Source: JBPBQZ01 sp050955105
GTDB lineage: Bacteria > Pseudomonadota > Gammaproteobacteria > Burkholderiales > Burkholderiaceae
Length of the DNA stretch: 64,000 nt
NCBI GenBank assembly: GCA_050955105.1
Contig: JBPBQZ010000056.1
Location: forward strand, 62,001 to 126,000
Reading direction: 5' to 3'
The position numbers and the translations under genes are program-made. The notes below the pieces were generated by a model. That model was not told where the DNA came from, ran no database searches, and was given only the letters and a program-made list of their open reading frames with translations. Positions 54,501 through 63,718 of this stretch are shown piece by piece; position 1 is the first letter of the stretch; each line of letters starts with the position of its first letter.

Positions 54501-54626
54501 GTAGTCGACTTCCGGCAAGGCAGAGACCGGCAGCAGGTGATAGGCGAGCAAGCCCACCAGCAGCAAAGCCACCATCAATAAGGAGGTGGCAATCGGCCGC
54601 TCGATGAAGGGACGCGAGATATTCAT
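51531..54626 (-). CDS. mdtB: RND efflux permease, MdtB/MuxB-like
   Basis: The 1,031-residue pump subunit starts [39 protein letters not shown]. It has [17 protein letters not shown] in TMH4 and [14 protein letters not shown] in TMH10. Length and motifs are normal. Gene order adaptor, this pump, a second pump, outer-membrane factor matches mdtABC/muxABC, where the two pumps form a mixed trimer. Six bases separate it from the mdtC-like gene. Known substrates of such systems are bile salts, novobiocin and aztreonam; none can be deduced here. Confidence 0.92.
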   Translation of the reverse strand: [1031 protein letters not shown]

Positions 54627-54640
54627 GGCGGCGTTCGGGC

Positions 54641-55777
54641 TTAGTGCGCGATGACTTTCACGAGCGAGCCGTTATCGAGCTTGTCCGCACCGTCGGTCAC
54701 CACTTGCTCGCCGGGCTTCACACCGTTCGCGAGGATCACGGTATCGGCGCCGCTGGCGGGCCCCGTCTTGATATTGCGCAGCGCCACCTTCTGCCCCGCG
54801 CCGATCACAAAGACGAAGTCGCCGTTGGCACCGTGCTGGATCGCTGCGGTGGGTACCACCGGTGCTTGCTTGAGCAAGTCGACCTGCATGCGCGCGTTAA
54901 CGAATTCATTCGGGTATAACGCATCGCCCGCTTGCGGAAACTGCGCTTTCACTTTGACAGTGCCGGTGGTCGTATCTACCTGGTTGTCGAGCGCCAGCAG
55001 AGTGCCGCTAGCCAGGCGCTTGGTCTTGTTGCGGTCGTAGGCATAGACCGTCGTGGTGCCGCGGCTCATCGCGTCGTGGATCTGCCCCAGATCGTCCTCG
55101 GGCACCGCGTAGACCACCGTTGCCGGATTCAACTGCGTAATCACCGCGATGCCGGTGGTCGAGGAAGTGCTGACGACGTTACCCGGATCGACCAGCCGCA
55201 GGCCGACCACGCCGTCCACCGGTGAAGTAATCGTGCAATAGCTGACCTGCACCTGCAAATTCTTGACGTTACCGGCATCCGAGGTGACCGTGCCTTCGTC
55301 TTCGCCGACCGTGGCGCTTTGCGTATCGAGAGTCTGTTGCGTGATCGAGCCAGCCTTGATCAGCTTTTGGTAGCGCGCCAGATCGAGCCGCGCATTCGCC
55401 AGCGCTGCCGTATCGTGCGCCAGCGTACCGCGCGCCTGCAGCAATTGCGCTTCGAGTGCGCGCGAATCGATGCGCGCGATCACTTGACCGGCCTTCACGC
55501 GCTGCCCTTCGGCGAATTCGACCGAGCTCAATACGCCGTTGACCTGCGTCATGACAGCCACCGTGCGGGTGGGCGTTACCGTACCAAGTGCGTCGATATA
55601 CACGGGGACGTCGATCAGTTTGACGGCCACCGCACTAACGGGCGTACCCTGCGGCGCGGCCGCCGGCTTCGGCTTCCTGTCTCGCAAAAATATGAACAGC
55701 CCTACCGCTACCAGCACCAGCACGACGACTACGGCAATCACGCGACCGAATCGCCGGCGCTTTCCTTTTACACTCAC
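54641..55777 (-). CDS. mdtA: RND efflux periplasmic adaptor, MdtA/MuxA-like
   Basis: The 378-residue adaptor has a single N-terminal membrane anchor (VIAVVVVLVLVAVGLFIFL, residues about 14-32), no lipobox, a lipoyl half-motif (GQRVKAGQVIARIDSRALEAQL), a short alpha-hairpin, and beta-barrel domains ending KPGEQVVTDGADKLDNGS. It begins with GTG 55777, preceded by GAAGGGGC; an ATG two bases upstream is out of frame. It is first in the operon. Confidence 0.9.
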   Translation of the reverse strand: MSVKGKRRRFGRVIAVVVVLVLVAVGLFIFLRDRKPKPAAAPQGTPVSAVAVKLIDVPVYIDALGTVTPTRTVAVMTQVNGVLSSVEFAEGQRVKAGQVIARIDSRALEAQLLQARGTLAHDTAALANARLDLARYQKLIKAGSITQQTLDTQSATVGEDEGTVTSDAGNVKNLQVQVSYCTITSPVDGVVGLRLVDPGNVVSTSSTTGIAVITQLNPATVVYAVPEDDLGQIHDAMSRGTTTVYAYDRNKTKRLASGTLLALDNQVDTTTGTVKVKAQFPQAGDALYPNEFVNARMQVDLLKQAPVVPTAAIQHGANGDFVFVIGAGQKVALRNIKTGPASGADTVILANGVKPGEQVVTDGADKLDNGSLVKVIAH

Positions 55778-55995
55778 ATGCGCCCCTTCGAACCAATGGC
55801 CTGTGGTGCGCCAAGATGCACCACATCGAAAGACCGTGCGACGGCGTGCACGCCGTCTCGAAATTCAACCGGCTGTCATGGTAGCGGCCGAACCCTACAT
55901 TCACAGTACGGTTATATTTCGGGCGTTTACGCCGCGGCCCTCGTACAACGGCCAGGCGCATTAGAATCGACTGACAGTCGCCGCTCGGAACCGCC

Positions 55996-56718
55996 ATGCA
56001 CGCAATGCCTCTCATCGTCGATTGGAAAGACCTCGCCTGGCGCCTCGCGCTCACGCTGCTTGCCGGTGCACTGGTGGGCTTGAATCGGGACGAGCACGGC
56101 CGACCCGCAGGACTGCGCACCACCATGCTGGTGTGCCTCGCGGCCTCCGTAGCCATGATTCAGGCCAACCTGCTGCTGCCCACGGCCGGCAGATCGAACG
56201 ACTCCTTCATCACGCTCGATCTGATGCGGCTGCCGCTGGGCATCCTGTCGGGGGTGGGATTTCTCGGCGCCGGCGCTATTTTGAGACGCTCGAATCGGAT
56301 AGTAGGCGTCACCACCGCTGCGACGCTATGGATCGTCACGGTAATCGGCCTGTGTTTCGGCGGTGGCCAATTATTGCTCGGCAGCGCCGCCACGGTGCTC
56401 GCGCTGGCCGTGCTGTGGGGTCTCAAATTCATCGAACCCTACATCCAACAAGAGCGCCGCGCGACGCTGGTGCTGGAAGCCCGCGACCATGGCACCGCGA
56501 ACGCCGCGCTGCTCGAAGGCTTGAGCGCCGCACAAATCCATATTACCGGGCAGTCCGTGGCTTACTCGGATGAGGCGGCGCGCAGCGAAATCACCTATGA
56601 CTTGCGCTGGCGCGGACGGCGCGGCGATATTCTGCCGCCTGACTTCCTCAAAGAACTGGCGGCGAGCCCCGGCGTCAGCAAGCTGCAATGGCAGCCGCAA
56701 AGCCTGAGTGGCGTATAA
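55996..56718 (+). CDS. MgtC/SapB-family membrane protein
   Basis: The 240-residue protein has the MgtC signature in the first membrane region (LAWRLALTLLAGALVGLNRDEHGRPAGLRTTMLVCLAASVAMI, residues about 12-55) and further hydrophobic helices to about residue 150. A soluble C-terminal ACT-like domain follows. MgtC proteins affect Mg2+ homeostasis and ATP-synthase control. The start may be ATG 55996 or 56005. It is divergent from the efflux operon across 218 bp. I saw no Mg2+ riboswitch-like leader. Confidence 0.87.
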   Translation: MHAMPLIVDWKDLAWRLALTLLAGALVGLNRDEHGRPAGLRTTMLVCLAASVAMIQANLLLPTAGRSNDSFITLDLMRLPLGILSGVGFLGAGAILRRSNRIVGVTTAATLWIVTVIGLCFGGGQLLLGSAATVLALAVLWGLKFIEPYIQQERRATLVLEARDHGTANAALLEGLSAAQIHITGQSVAYSDEAARSEITYDLRWRGRRGDILPPDFLKELAASPGVSKLQWQPQSLSGV

Positions 56719-56722
56719 GGCG

Positions 56723-59700
56723 CTAAACCTCGCTGCTCCGCGCCACCACCGCGCGTAACGCACCTTCGATGCTCAGGCTGTCGTAGGGTTTGCGCAGCGC
56801 GAAAACATCAGGCATTTGCGGGTCAATGTCGCTGCCGCTGGCAAACACCACGCCGATGTGTGGCCGCAACTGCCGTGCACGGCGCGCCAATTCTTGGCCC
56901 GACATACCCGGTAGCCCCAGGTCGGTAATCAATACATCGATCGGCGCCGTGCTCAAGGTACTGATGGCGGCATGTCCGTCCGCCGCCTCCAGCACCGAAT
57001 GGCCCAATTGCAGAAGCAGCTCGGCGGTGTTGGAACGAATCAATTCGTCATCCTCCACTAACAGCACCTTCAACGACGGCCCATGTGCGGCTTCGACGTA
57101 GTCCACTGCCGCCGTGAAGGGCATCGCTGACGCCCCCGAGGGGTTCGAGGTATCTGCCGCCGCGCGCTCCGACCCGCGCCCATCACCATCCGCCTGCGCC
57201 CCATCGCGCGCGGCCCGCGGCCGCGGCGCCTGCTGGCCCAGCACCTGCCGCACCTTGCGCGCCAGCGCCTCGCTGGTGTACGGCTTGCTCAGCAACTCGA
57301 CGCCCGCGTCGAGACGGCCGCCGTGCACGATGGCATTTTCGGTATAGCCGGAAGTAAACAGCACCGCCAGATGCGGTAGCCGCTCGCGTGCCTTGCGCGC
57401 GAGATCGGGACTGCGCAAGGGCCCTGGCATTACCACGTCGGTGAACAGCATGTCGATCGGAATACCACTGTCGATAATCGTCAGCGCACCTGCTGCGTCG
57501 TTGGCCTTGAGCACGCGGTAGCCGAGTCCGCTCAACATTTCCACCACAGTCTCGCGCACTTCCTCGTCGTCTTCCGCCACCAGGATGGTTTCCTCGCCAC
57601 CCACCACCGGCAGCATCTCCACCGGCCCGACCAGGTCTTCGCGTTCCAGCGTGCGCGGCAAATACAGCTTCACCGTGGTGCCGTAGCCAACCTCGCTATA
57701 GATCTTCACGTGGCCTTCCGACTGTTTGACGAAGCCATACACCATCGACAAGCCCAAGCCCGTGCCTTTGCCTTCCGGCTTGGTCGAGAAAAACGGCTCG
57801 AAGGCTTGCGACAACACCTCGGGACTCATGCCGCTGCCAGTGTCGGTCACCGCCAGCATCACATATTGCCCCGGCTTCACCTCCACGTGGGTGCGCGCGT
57901 AGGCCTCGTCGAGGAAGGCGTTGCCCACCTCGATCGTCAGCCGGCCCACGCCGTTCATCGCATCGCGCGCATTGATGGCCAAGTTCAGCAGTGCGTTCTC
58001 CACCTGTGCCGGATCGACAAAGGTGTTCCACAGGCCGCCCGACACGATGGTCTCGATTTCGATGGCTTCGCCGAGGCTGCGTCGCAACATGTCTTCCATG
58101 CCCACCACGAAGCGGCCGATCTTGACGATCTTCGGTTCCAGCGCTTGGCGCCGTCCGAAGGCCAGCAGATGGCTGGCTAACTTGGCACCGCGATTCACGC
58201 CGGCCAGCGCATTGCTCACCCAGCGTTCGGCGCGCGCACTGCCGGCAACGTCTTTCGACAAGAGTTGCAAATTGCCAGAGATCACCTGCAGCAGATTGTT
58301 GAAGTCGTGCGCCACACCACCGGTGAGCTTGCCGATGGTTTCCATTTTCTGCGCCTGCTGCAATGCCACTTCAGTACGCCGCAGCGCCGCGGCGGCTTCG
58401 TGGTCGGCGGTCACATCACGACCCACAGCATGGATGAAGCGATTGTCGGGCACCGCGGTCCACGACAACACGCAGTAGCCGCCGTCCTTGCGCTGGTAGC
58501 GATTTTCGAAACGCATGGTGCGTTCGCCCTGGCTCAAATCGCCCACCTCGGCCAGCGTCGCCTCGCGATCTTTCGGATGCACGAATTCCATGAACGAGCG
58601 GCCCAACAGCTCTGACTCGTCCCATCCCAAAATCTTCGTCCAGGCCGGGTTCAGCGCCAGAATCGTCGCATTGAAATCGGCCACCATCATGATGTCGGTG
58701 GACAAACGCCACATGCGATCGCGGTCGGCGGTACGCTCGGCGACTTGCTGCTCCAGCGTGGCGTTCAAATGCGCGAGCGCCGCGACCGCGGCTTTCTGAT
58801 CTTCAATGTCGGTATTGGTGCCGATCCAGCGCACGTTCTGACCATCGCCGATCGAGACGGCGAAGGCGCGCACCAGGTGCCAGCGGTAGACACCGTCGGC
58901 ACGGCGGATGCGGAACTCGGTTTCATAGCGGCCGCCGCCGGCTACCGCGTCGCGCCAGCGTTGCGCCGCGGCATCTACGTCTTGCGGATGCACGAGCCGG
59001 GTCCAACCCCCAGCGTCCAGGTCGCCGGGGCGCGCGCCGCTGTATTCGTAGACGCGATCGTTGAACCAGTCCAGCTCGCCACTGGCCGGCGCCGCCCAGA
59101 CGTGATTCGGCACGGCTTGCGCCAGTGCACGAAAGCGCGCCTCGCTTTCGCGCACGGCTGCTTCGGCGACCACGCGGTCGGTCACGTCGGTGCCTTGCAC
59201 GAAGATAGCAATCACCTCGCCGGCTTCATTTTTTACCGGCTGATACAGCGCATCGACGTAGCGCTCCTCGGCCTGCGCGCCGGGCGTGCGTTGCAGCAAG
59301 ATTTCCAAGGCGTTGCCGGAAAACGCCTCGCCACTGTTATAGACATTGTCGAGCAGCTCGAAAAAGCCCTGTCCCGAAATTTCCGGCAGCGCCTCGCGCA
59401 CCGGCCGACCCAGCAATGGGCGATTACCGACCAGCGTGGCATAGGCCGGATTGGTCAACTCGAAAATATGCTCAGGCCCGGACAACATCGCCATGAACCC
59501 CGGCGCCTGCTCGAACATGTGGCGCAGCCGTTCGCGCTCGCCGCTCAGCCAGCGTTCGGCACGCACTTTGGCGGTGGTTTCAACCACGATGGCGATCACG
59601 CCGACCGGCTTGCCGTGCTCGTCGACGATCGGCGAATAGTCGAGGTCCATCCACACTGGCTCGGGGACGCCGCTGCGCAAAAGCGTAAGCTCCTGATCAC

Positions 59701-60052
59701 GATAGGCCAGCGTGCCCCCCGCTAGTCCGACCCTCATGACGTTGTCGTTGAAATCGGAAATCTCGTCCCAGCCTTCGCGCACCCGCGAACCAAGCAATTG
59801 CGGATGCCGCGCCCCGGCGAAAACCGAATAGGCGTCGTTGTAGATCATGATGCCGGCCTCACCCCACATGGTGACGATCGGCACTGGCGAGCGCAGCAAC
59901 AAGGCCACCGTACTACGCATGCCGACTGGCCAGGAATCGATCGGACCCAGCGGCGTGGACGCCCAGTCGAACGCCACGATGATGCGCGCCAATTCGCCGC
60001 CGCCTGACAGGAACGCGTACTCAGGGCGCCCGAGCGCTTCATTGCTTTGCAT
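56723..60052 (-). CDS. multi-PAS hybrid sensor histidine kinase with two receiver domains
   Basis: The cytoplasmic hybrid kinase has about 1,109 residues and no membrane helices. An N-terminal PAS-like domain (STPLGPIDSWPVGMRSTVAL) is followed by at least three PAS domains (GFMAMLSGPEHIF; FRALAQAVPNHVWAAP; MMVADFNATILALNPAW). The kinase core has an H box (TGGVAHDFNNLLQVIS), N box (ALLNLAINARDAM), G1 (DTGSGM) and F/G2 boxes (FEPFFSTKPEGKGTGLGLS). Two receivers follow, with phospho-Asp in FTDVVMPG and ITDLGLPGMSG. No DNA-binding partner gene is adjacent. I use ATG 60052; a GTG at 60130 would add 26 residues. Confidence 0.87.
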   Translation of the reverse strand: MQSNEALGRPEYAFLSGGGELARIIVAFDWASTPLGPIDSWPVGMRSTVALLLRSPVPIVTMWGEAGIMIYNDAYSVFAGARHPQLLGSRVREGWDEISDFNDNVMRVGLAGGTLAYRDQELTLLRSGVPEPVWMDLDYSPIVDEHGKPVGVIAIVVETTAKVRAERWLSGERERLRHMFEQAPGFMAMLSGPEHIFELTNPAYATLVGNRPLLGRPVREALPEISGQGFFELLDNVYNSGEAFSGNALEILLQRTPGAQAEERYVDALYQPVKNEAGEVIAIFVQGTDVTDRVVAEAAVRESEARFRALAQAVPNHVWAAPASGELDWFNDRVYEYSGARPGDLDAGGWTRLVHPQDVDAAAQRWRDAVAGGGRYETEFRIRRADGVYRWHLVRAFAVSIGDGQNVRWIGTNTDIEDQKAAVAALAHLNATLEQQVAERTADRDRMWRLSTDIMMVADFNATILALNPAWTKILGWDESELLGRSFMEFVHPKDREATLAEVGDLSQGERTMRFENRYQRKDGGYCVLSWTAVPDNRFIHAVGRDVTADHEAAAALRRTEVALQQAQKMETIGKLTGGVAHDFNNLLQVISGNLQLLSKDVAGSARAERWVSNALAGVNRGAKLASHLLAFGRRQALEPKIVKIGRFVVGMEDMLRRSLGEAIEIETIVSGGLWNTFVDPAQVENALLNLAINARDAMNGVGRLTIEVGNAFLDEAYARTHVEVKPGQYVMLAVTDTGSGMSPEVLSQAFEPFFSTKPEGKGTGLGLSMVYGFVKQSEGHVKIYSEVGYGTTVKLYLPRTLEREDLVGPVEMLPVVGGEETILVAEDDEEVRETVVEMLSGLGYRVLKANDAAGALTIIDSGIPIDMLFTDVVMPGPLRSPDLARKARERLPHLAVLFTSGYTENAIVHGGRLDAGVELLSKPYTSEALARKVRQVLGQQAPRPRAARDGAQADGDGRGSERAAADTSNPSGASAMPFTAAVDYVEAAHGPSLKVLLVEDDELIRSNTAELLLQLGHSVLEAADGHAAISTLSTAPIDVLITDLGLPGMSGQELARRARQLRPHIGVVFASGSDIDPQMPDVFALRKPYDSLSIEGALRAVVARSSEV

Positions 60053-60200
60053 GTTTTTAAGATTAATTGGCCGACCTGAGTGGGTCGTGCCGTTGAAGTT
60101 CGAATCGGCGCCGCAAGGTTCTGCAGCCACGCTTCGTGCGCCATGCCGGAGACCGAGCGAATCCTACTCTATCTTAGCCGCCGGTTTTTTTCCTGCTTCC

Positions 60201-60236
60201 GGTTTGATTCAACCGTTCAATGGTTGAACATATGAT
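60201..60236 (+). promoter_or_regulatory. palindromic operator and -10 in front of the acyl-CoA dehydrogenase gene
   Basis: GTTCAA-TGG-TTGAAC (60215-60229) is a perfect inverted repeat with 6-bp arms. It overlaps TTCAACC ... GGTTGAA, and TATGAT (60231-60236) directly follows as a -10 candidate. It lies about 95-110 bp upstream of the ATG of the acyl-CoA dehydrogenase. The binding protein is unknown. Confidence 0.5.
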
Positions 60237-60323
60237 ATTTTGTGCCACCGGCTTGAAGAGCTCTGCGAAAGTGACGGCCTCAGGCCGCACTGCAAAGCCA
60301 CGATTATTTCGGAGGAGACCCAC

Positions 60324-61616
60324 ATGGAAATCGACCGCAGCCTGCCTGAGGACATTCAAGCCTATTTGAAGCAGCTCGATGCTTTCATCGAAAGCGAGAT
60401 CAAGCCGCTCGAGCGCGAGCATCCGCAATATTTCGACCATCGCCGCGAAAACGCGCGCACCGACTGGGATCACGACGGCCAGCCGCGGCCCGCATGGGAA
60501 GAGTTGCTGCACGAGATGCGGCGACGCGCCGACCGCGCGGGTCATCTGCGCTTCGCCCTGCCGCGCGACATCGGTGGGCAGGACGGCAGCAATCTGGCGA
60601 TGGCCGCGATCCGTGAATACTTCGCCTCAAAAGGGCTGGGGCTGCATAACGACTTACAGAATGAAAGCTCGGTAGTCGGTACTTTCCCCAAGGAAAAATT
60701 GATACACCGCTATGGCACTGCCGCGCAGAAAGAAGAGTGGCTGGAGCGCCTGATTACCGGCAAGGCGCGCATGGCGTTCGGCCTGACCGAGCCTGATCAT
60801 GGTTCGGACGCTACCTGGATGGAAACGCATGCGCGCCGCGATGGCGACGATTGGATCCTCAACGGCGCCAAGCGCTTCAACACCGGCATGCATAACGCTG
60901 CTGCCGACATGATCTTCGCGCGCACTTCGGGCAAGACCGGTGACGGCGAAGGCATTACCGCTTTCATCGTGCCGACCAATACGCCGGGGCTGGAAGTGCC
61001 GTTCATGTGGTGGACGCTGAACATGCCGACTGATCATGCCGAAGTGAAGCTGACCAACGTGCGGGTGCCGCACAGCGCCATCTTCGGCGCCGAAGGCCAG
61101 GGCTTGATGTTGGCGCAAACTTTCGTGCACGAGAATCGCATCCGGCAAGCCGCGTCGAGCCTGGGTGCCGCGCAGTTCTGCGTGGACGAGAGTGTGAAAT
61201 ACGCGCGCCAGCGCAAGAGTTTCGGCAAGGCGCTGGCAACACACCAGGCGATTCAATGGCCGCTGGTCGAGCTACATACTGAATGTGAGATGGTGCGTGG
61301 CCTGGTGCGTAAAACCGCCGCGGCGATCGACGATGCCAATGATCACCTGGCGCTGTCGCCGCTGGTTTCCATGGCCAACTATCGAGCCAACCGGCTAGTG
61401 TGCGAGGCCGCGGACCGTGCGATGCAGGTGCATGGCGGCATCGGCTATTCGCGGCATACACCGTTCGAACACATCTATCGTCATCACCGGCGCTATCGCA
61501 TCACCGAGGGCTCGGAAGAAATTCAGATCCGCAATGTGGCGCGCCACTTGTTCGCCTTCGGTAGTGCAACCGGCAAGGGTCGTGTCACGACCGATGCGAA
61601 AGTCGAGAGCAAGTAG
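60324..61616 (+). CDS. acyl-CoA dehydrogenase
   Basis: The 430-residue flavoenzyme introduces a 2,3-double bond into an acyl-CoA. N-terminal helices (EDIQAYLKQLDAFIESEIKPLE) precede FAD and acyl-binding segments (MAFGLTEPDHGSDATWMETHA; DDWILNGAKRFNTGMHNAADM-like). The C-terminal domain ends RITEGSEEIQIRNVARHL, which carries the catalytic glutamate region. GGAGGAG precedes ATG 60324. The frame extending to 60240 is upstream of that site and rejected. Substrate is unknown; length and the ARTDWDHDGQPRP insert near the N-terminus suggest a branched or aromatic acyl-CoA group. Confidence 0.9.
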   Translation: MEIDRSLPEDIQAYLKQLDAFIESEIKPLEREHPQYFDHRRENARTDWDHDGQPRPAWEELLHEMRRRADRAGHLRFALPRDIGGQDGSNLAMAAIREYFASKGLGLHNDLQNESSVVGTFPKEKLIHRYGTAAQKEEWLERLITGKARMAFGLTEPDHGSDATWMETHARRDGDDWILNGAKRFNTGMHNAAADMIFARTSGKTGDGEGITAFIVPTNTPGLEVPFMWWTLNMPTDHAEVKLTNVRVPHSAIFGAEGQGLMLAQTFVHENRIRQAASSLGAAQFCVDESVKYARQRKSFGKALATHQAIQWPLVELHTECEMVRGLVRKTAAAIDDANDHLALSPLVSMANYRANRLVCEAADRAMQVHGGIGYSRHTPFEHIYRHHRRYRITEGSEEIQIRNVARHLFAFGSATGKGRVTTDAKVESK

Positions 61617-61704
61617 CGCCATCGAACGCGGCTGCGCGCCGCAGCGCAGCCGCCGCTCATTTCAAGATACAACGCCGACGGCTATGCGGCGCGCGACCTT
61701 CCGT

Positions 61705-62625
61705 CTAGACCTGCAAGCGATATTCGCCTCCGGCTTTGACCAGCCGGCCGGCGGTCGGGCCACCGAAGTGGGTGCCGATGATTAATGTCGGCGTATCGCC
61801 AAATTGCTCGCAGAACGCTTTGCGCGTGGCGCACGACTCATGCTTGTTGGTGTCGAACGCCGACGACCAATGCGGACGTGCGATCTGGCAAGGGTGATGC
61901 ATCATGTCGCCGGTAATCACCGCACGCTCGCCCTGCGATTCGATCACCACGCTCACATGCCCCGGTGTGTGGCCAGGCGTGGGAAGCAAGCGGATGCCTT
62001 CGGCAATCTGCGCATCGGTTTCCACCAGCGTGACCAAGCCTGCATCGACCACCGGCTTGACCGAATCGAGATACGTGGCGGTCGAATCCATCATGTCGTG
62101 CGCGAACTCAGACGACACATAGTCAGCGTTCGGGTCCATCCGCGTCATCTCGCGAGTCCAGTGCGCGAGCTCGTGGCGGCCCATGTAGTACTTGGCGTTC
62201 GGGAAGGTCGGCACCCAGCGGTCGTCGACCCACATCGTGTTCCAGCCTACATGATCGACATGCAGATGCGTACAGATCACGCCGTCGACACTCTCGCGCG
62301 GCCATCCCGCTCGCGTTAGGTCTGACAGAAAAGTCGTCGAATTCATGTTCCAGGTAGGTATCACGCGAACTTTATCGTTGCCGATGCAGGTGTCGACGAT
62401 CAGCTTCATTGACGGCGTCTGCACCAGCAGCGCGTGCACGCTCATTTTCAGTTCGCCTGCCTGAGTCGCGAAATGTGGCACCAGCCAGGGGATTTCCCTG
62501 ACCGCTTCGGGCAACGCATCGGGCAGACCGGATTGCGCACCACCGCTGACGCGCGTGGATTCGCGCTCGATCAGCTTGGTGATGGTGATATCGCCGATGC
62601 GCCAGGTAAGGTTCGTCGAGTCCAT
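61705..62625 (-). CDS. MBL-fold metallo-hydrolase
   Basis: The 306-residue metallo-beta-lactamase fold enzyme has THLHVDHVGW (HxHxDH), TPGHTPGHVSV, VITGDMMHHP and a final IGTHFGGPTAG histidine. Together these form the dinuclear zinc site. Members include lactonases and thioesterases; GITKLIERES-like N-terminal and NSTTFLSDL segments do not fix a substrate. AAGGAGGAG precedes ATG 62625. It converges with the acyl-CoA dehydrogenase gene. Confidence 0.87.
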   Translation of the reverse strand: MDSTNLTWRIGDITITKLIERESTRVSGGAQSGLPDALPEAVREIPWLVPHFATQAGELKMSVHALLVQTPSMKLIVDTCIGNDKVRVIPTWNMNSTTFLSDLTRAGWPRESVDGVICTHLHVDHVGWNTMWVDDRWVPTFPNAKYYMGRHELAHWTREMTRMDPNADYVSSEFAHDMMDSTATYLDSVKPVVDAGLVTLVETDAQIAEGIRLLPTPGHTPGHVSVVIESQGERAVITGDMMHHPCQIARPHWSSAFDTNKHESCATRKAFCEQFGDTPTLIIGTHFGGPTAGRLVKAGGEYRLQV

Positions 62626-62868
62626 GTCTCCTCCTTGTTTTTGCCGATGTCGCGCGGCGCAACACCGATCTTTGCTGGTGGCAGACAAGCAGTGTTGATG
62701 TGGCGCGCGTCGCCGTCAATGGCATTTCCGAGATAGACAATTGGCGCTTCGAGCCGCGCGCGATGCTGCGACGCAGCGCAAAAAACCCGCAACGCAGCGC
62801 CGCCGAGGCGGCCTGCGTGCTCTATCATCGACGCACCTGAGGACATGACGTCCAATTCGGAGTGACCG

Positions 62869-63711
62869 ATGAATGGGTTTGCAAACCAGCCGCCATTGAC
62901 GCTCGGTTTCCTGACGATCGCCGATGCGTCACCACCACAGACCATCGCTGCGGCCAAGGCGGGCGGCTTCCAGGGCGTGAGCCTCAGGGTCACCGGACGA
63001 CGCGTCGGCGATCCGTGGTTCGACGTGCTCGGCAATCCAGACACGCTGACAGCCATGCAGCAAACGCTGCGCACGCTCGGCATGCGCCTGTCGAATCTGT
63101 CGGCCTACTACCTCGACGGCAATACGCGCGCGCAAGACTATCAGCCTGTTTTCGAGATAGCGCAGCAGCTCGGCGCACCGCTGATGGTGCAGGGATGTTT
63201 CGATCCCGACAGGGCGCGGCTGGTCGACACGCTGCGGCAACAATGCCAGCTGGCGAACCGCTATGGCATTCGTATCGGCATCGAGTTCATGCCGGCCAGC
63301 CCATTGAAAACGCTCGACCAGGCATTGTCGGTAGTGCGCGAAGTCGCCGCGCCGAACCTGGGGCTGGTCATCGACGCCTTGCATCTCGCACGCTCAGGCG
63401 GCAGCCCGAGCGCCATCTCAGCGCTCGATCCGGCCAGCATCTACCTGGTGCAAATTTGCGACGCGCCGGCACGCAAACCCGACGATGTCGATTTGATGAC
63501 GGAAGCCTTGCAAGGACGTTTCTATCCTGGCGAAGGCGAGTTGCCGTTGGCCGCGCTGATGGCCGCGATACCGCCGGACGTCGAAATCGAATGCGAGGTG
63601 CCGAAGCTGGCCGATCGTCATCTCGATTTTGCCGAACGCACCACGCGCGCCTATCAGGCAACCCGCAAGTTCCTGCAAACATTGCCGGCAACGGCATCAT
63701 CCCCTCGATAG
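62869..63711 (+). CDS. sugar phosphate isomerase/epimerase-family TIM barrel
   Basis: The 280-residue protein has an AP-endonuclease-2/xylose-isomerase-like barrel: LGFLTIADASPPQTIAAAKAGGFQGVSLR at the N-terminus, GIRIGIEFMPASPLKTLDQA with the metal-binding Glu, LVIDALHLARSGG with Asp/His, and VEIECEVPKL at the C-terminus. Family members include epimerases and dehydroshikimate dehydratases. A CGGAG site lies before the ATG. The substrate is unknown. Confidence 0.83.
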   Translation: MNGFANQPPLTLGFLTIADASPPQTIAAAKAGGFQGVSLRVTGRRVGDPWFDVLGNPDTLTAMQQTLRTLGMRLSNLSAYYLDGNTRAQDYQPVFEIAQQLGAPLMVQGCFDPDRARLVDTLRQQCQLANRYGIRIGIEFMPASPLKTLDQALSVVREVAAPNLGLVIDALHLARSGGSPSAISALDPASIYLVQICDAPARKPDDVDLMTEALQGRFYPGEGELPLAALMAAIPPDVEIECEVPKLADRHLDFAERTTRAYQATRKFLQTLPATASSPR

Positions 63712-63718
63712 CACGGAC

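Noticed and set aside
33686..54626. Recent duplication of RND efflux genes
   Set aside because: The three pumps differ throughout in sequence and the operons differ in gene number; they are ancient paralogues.
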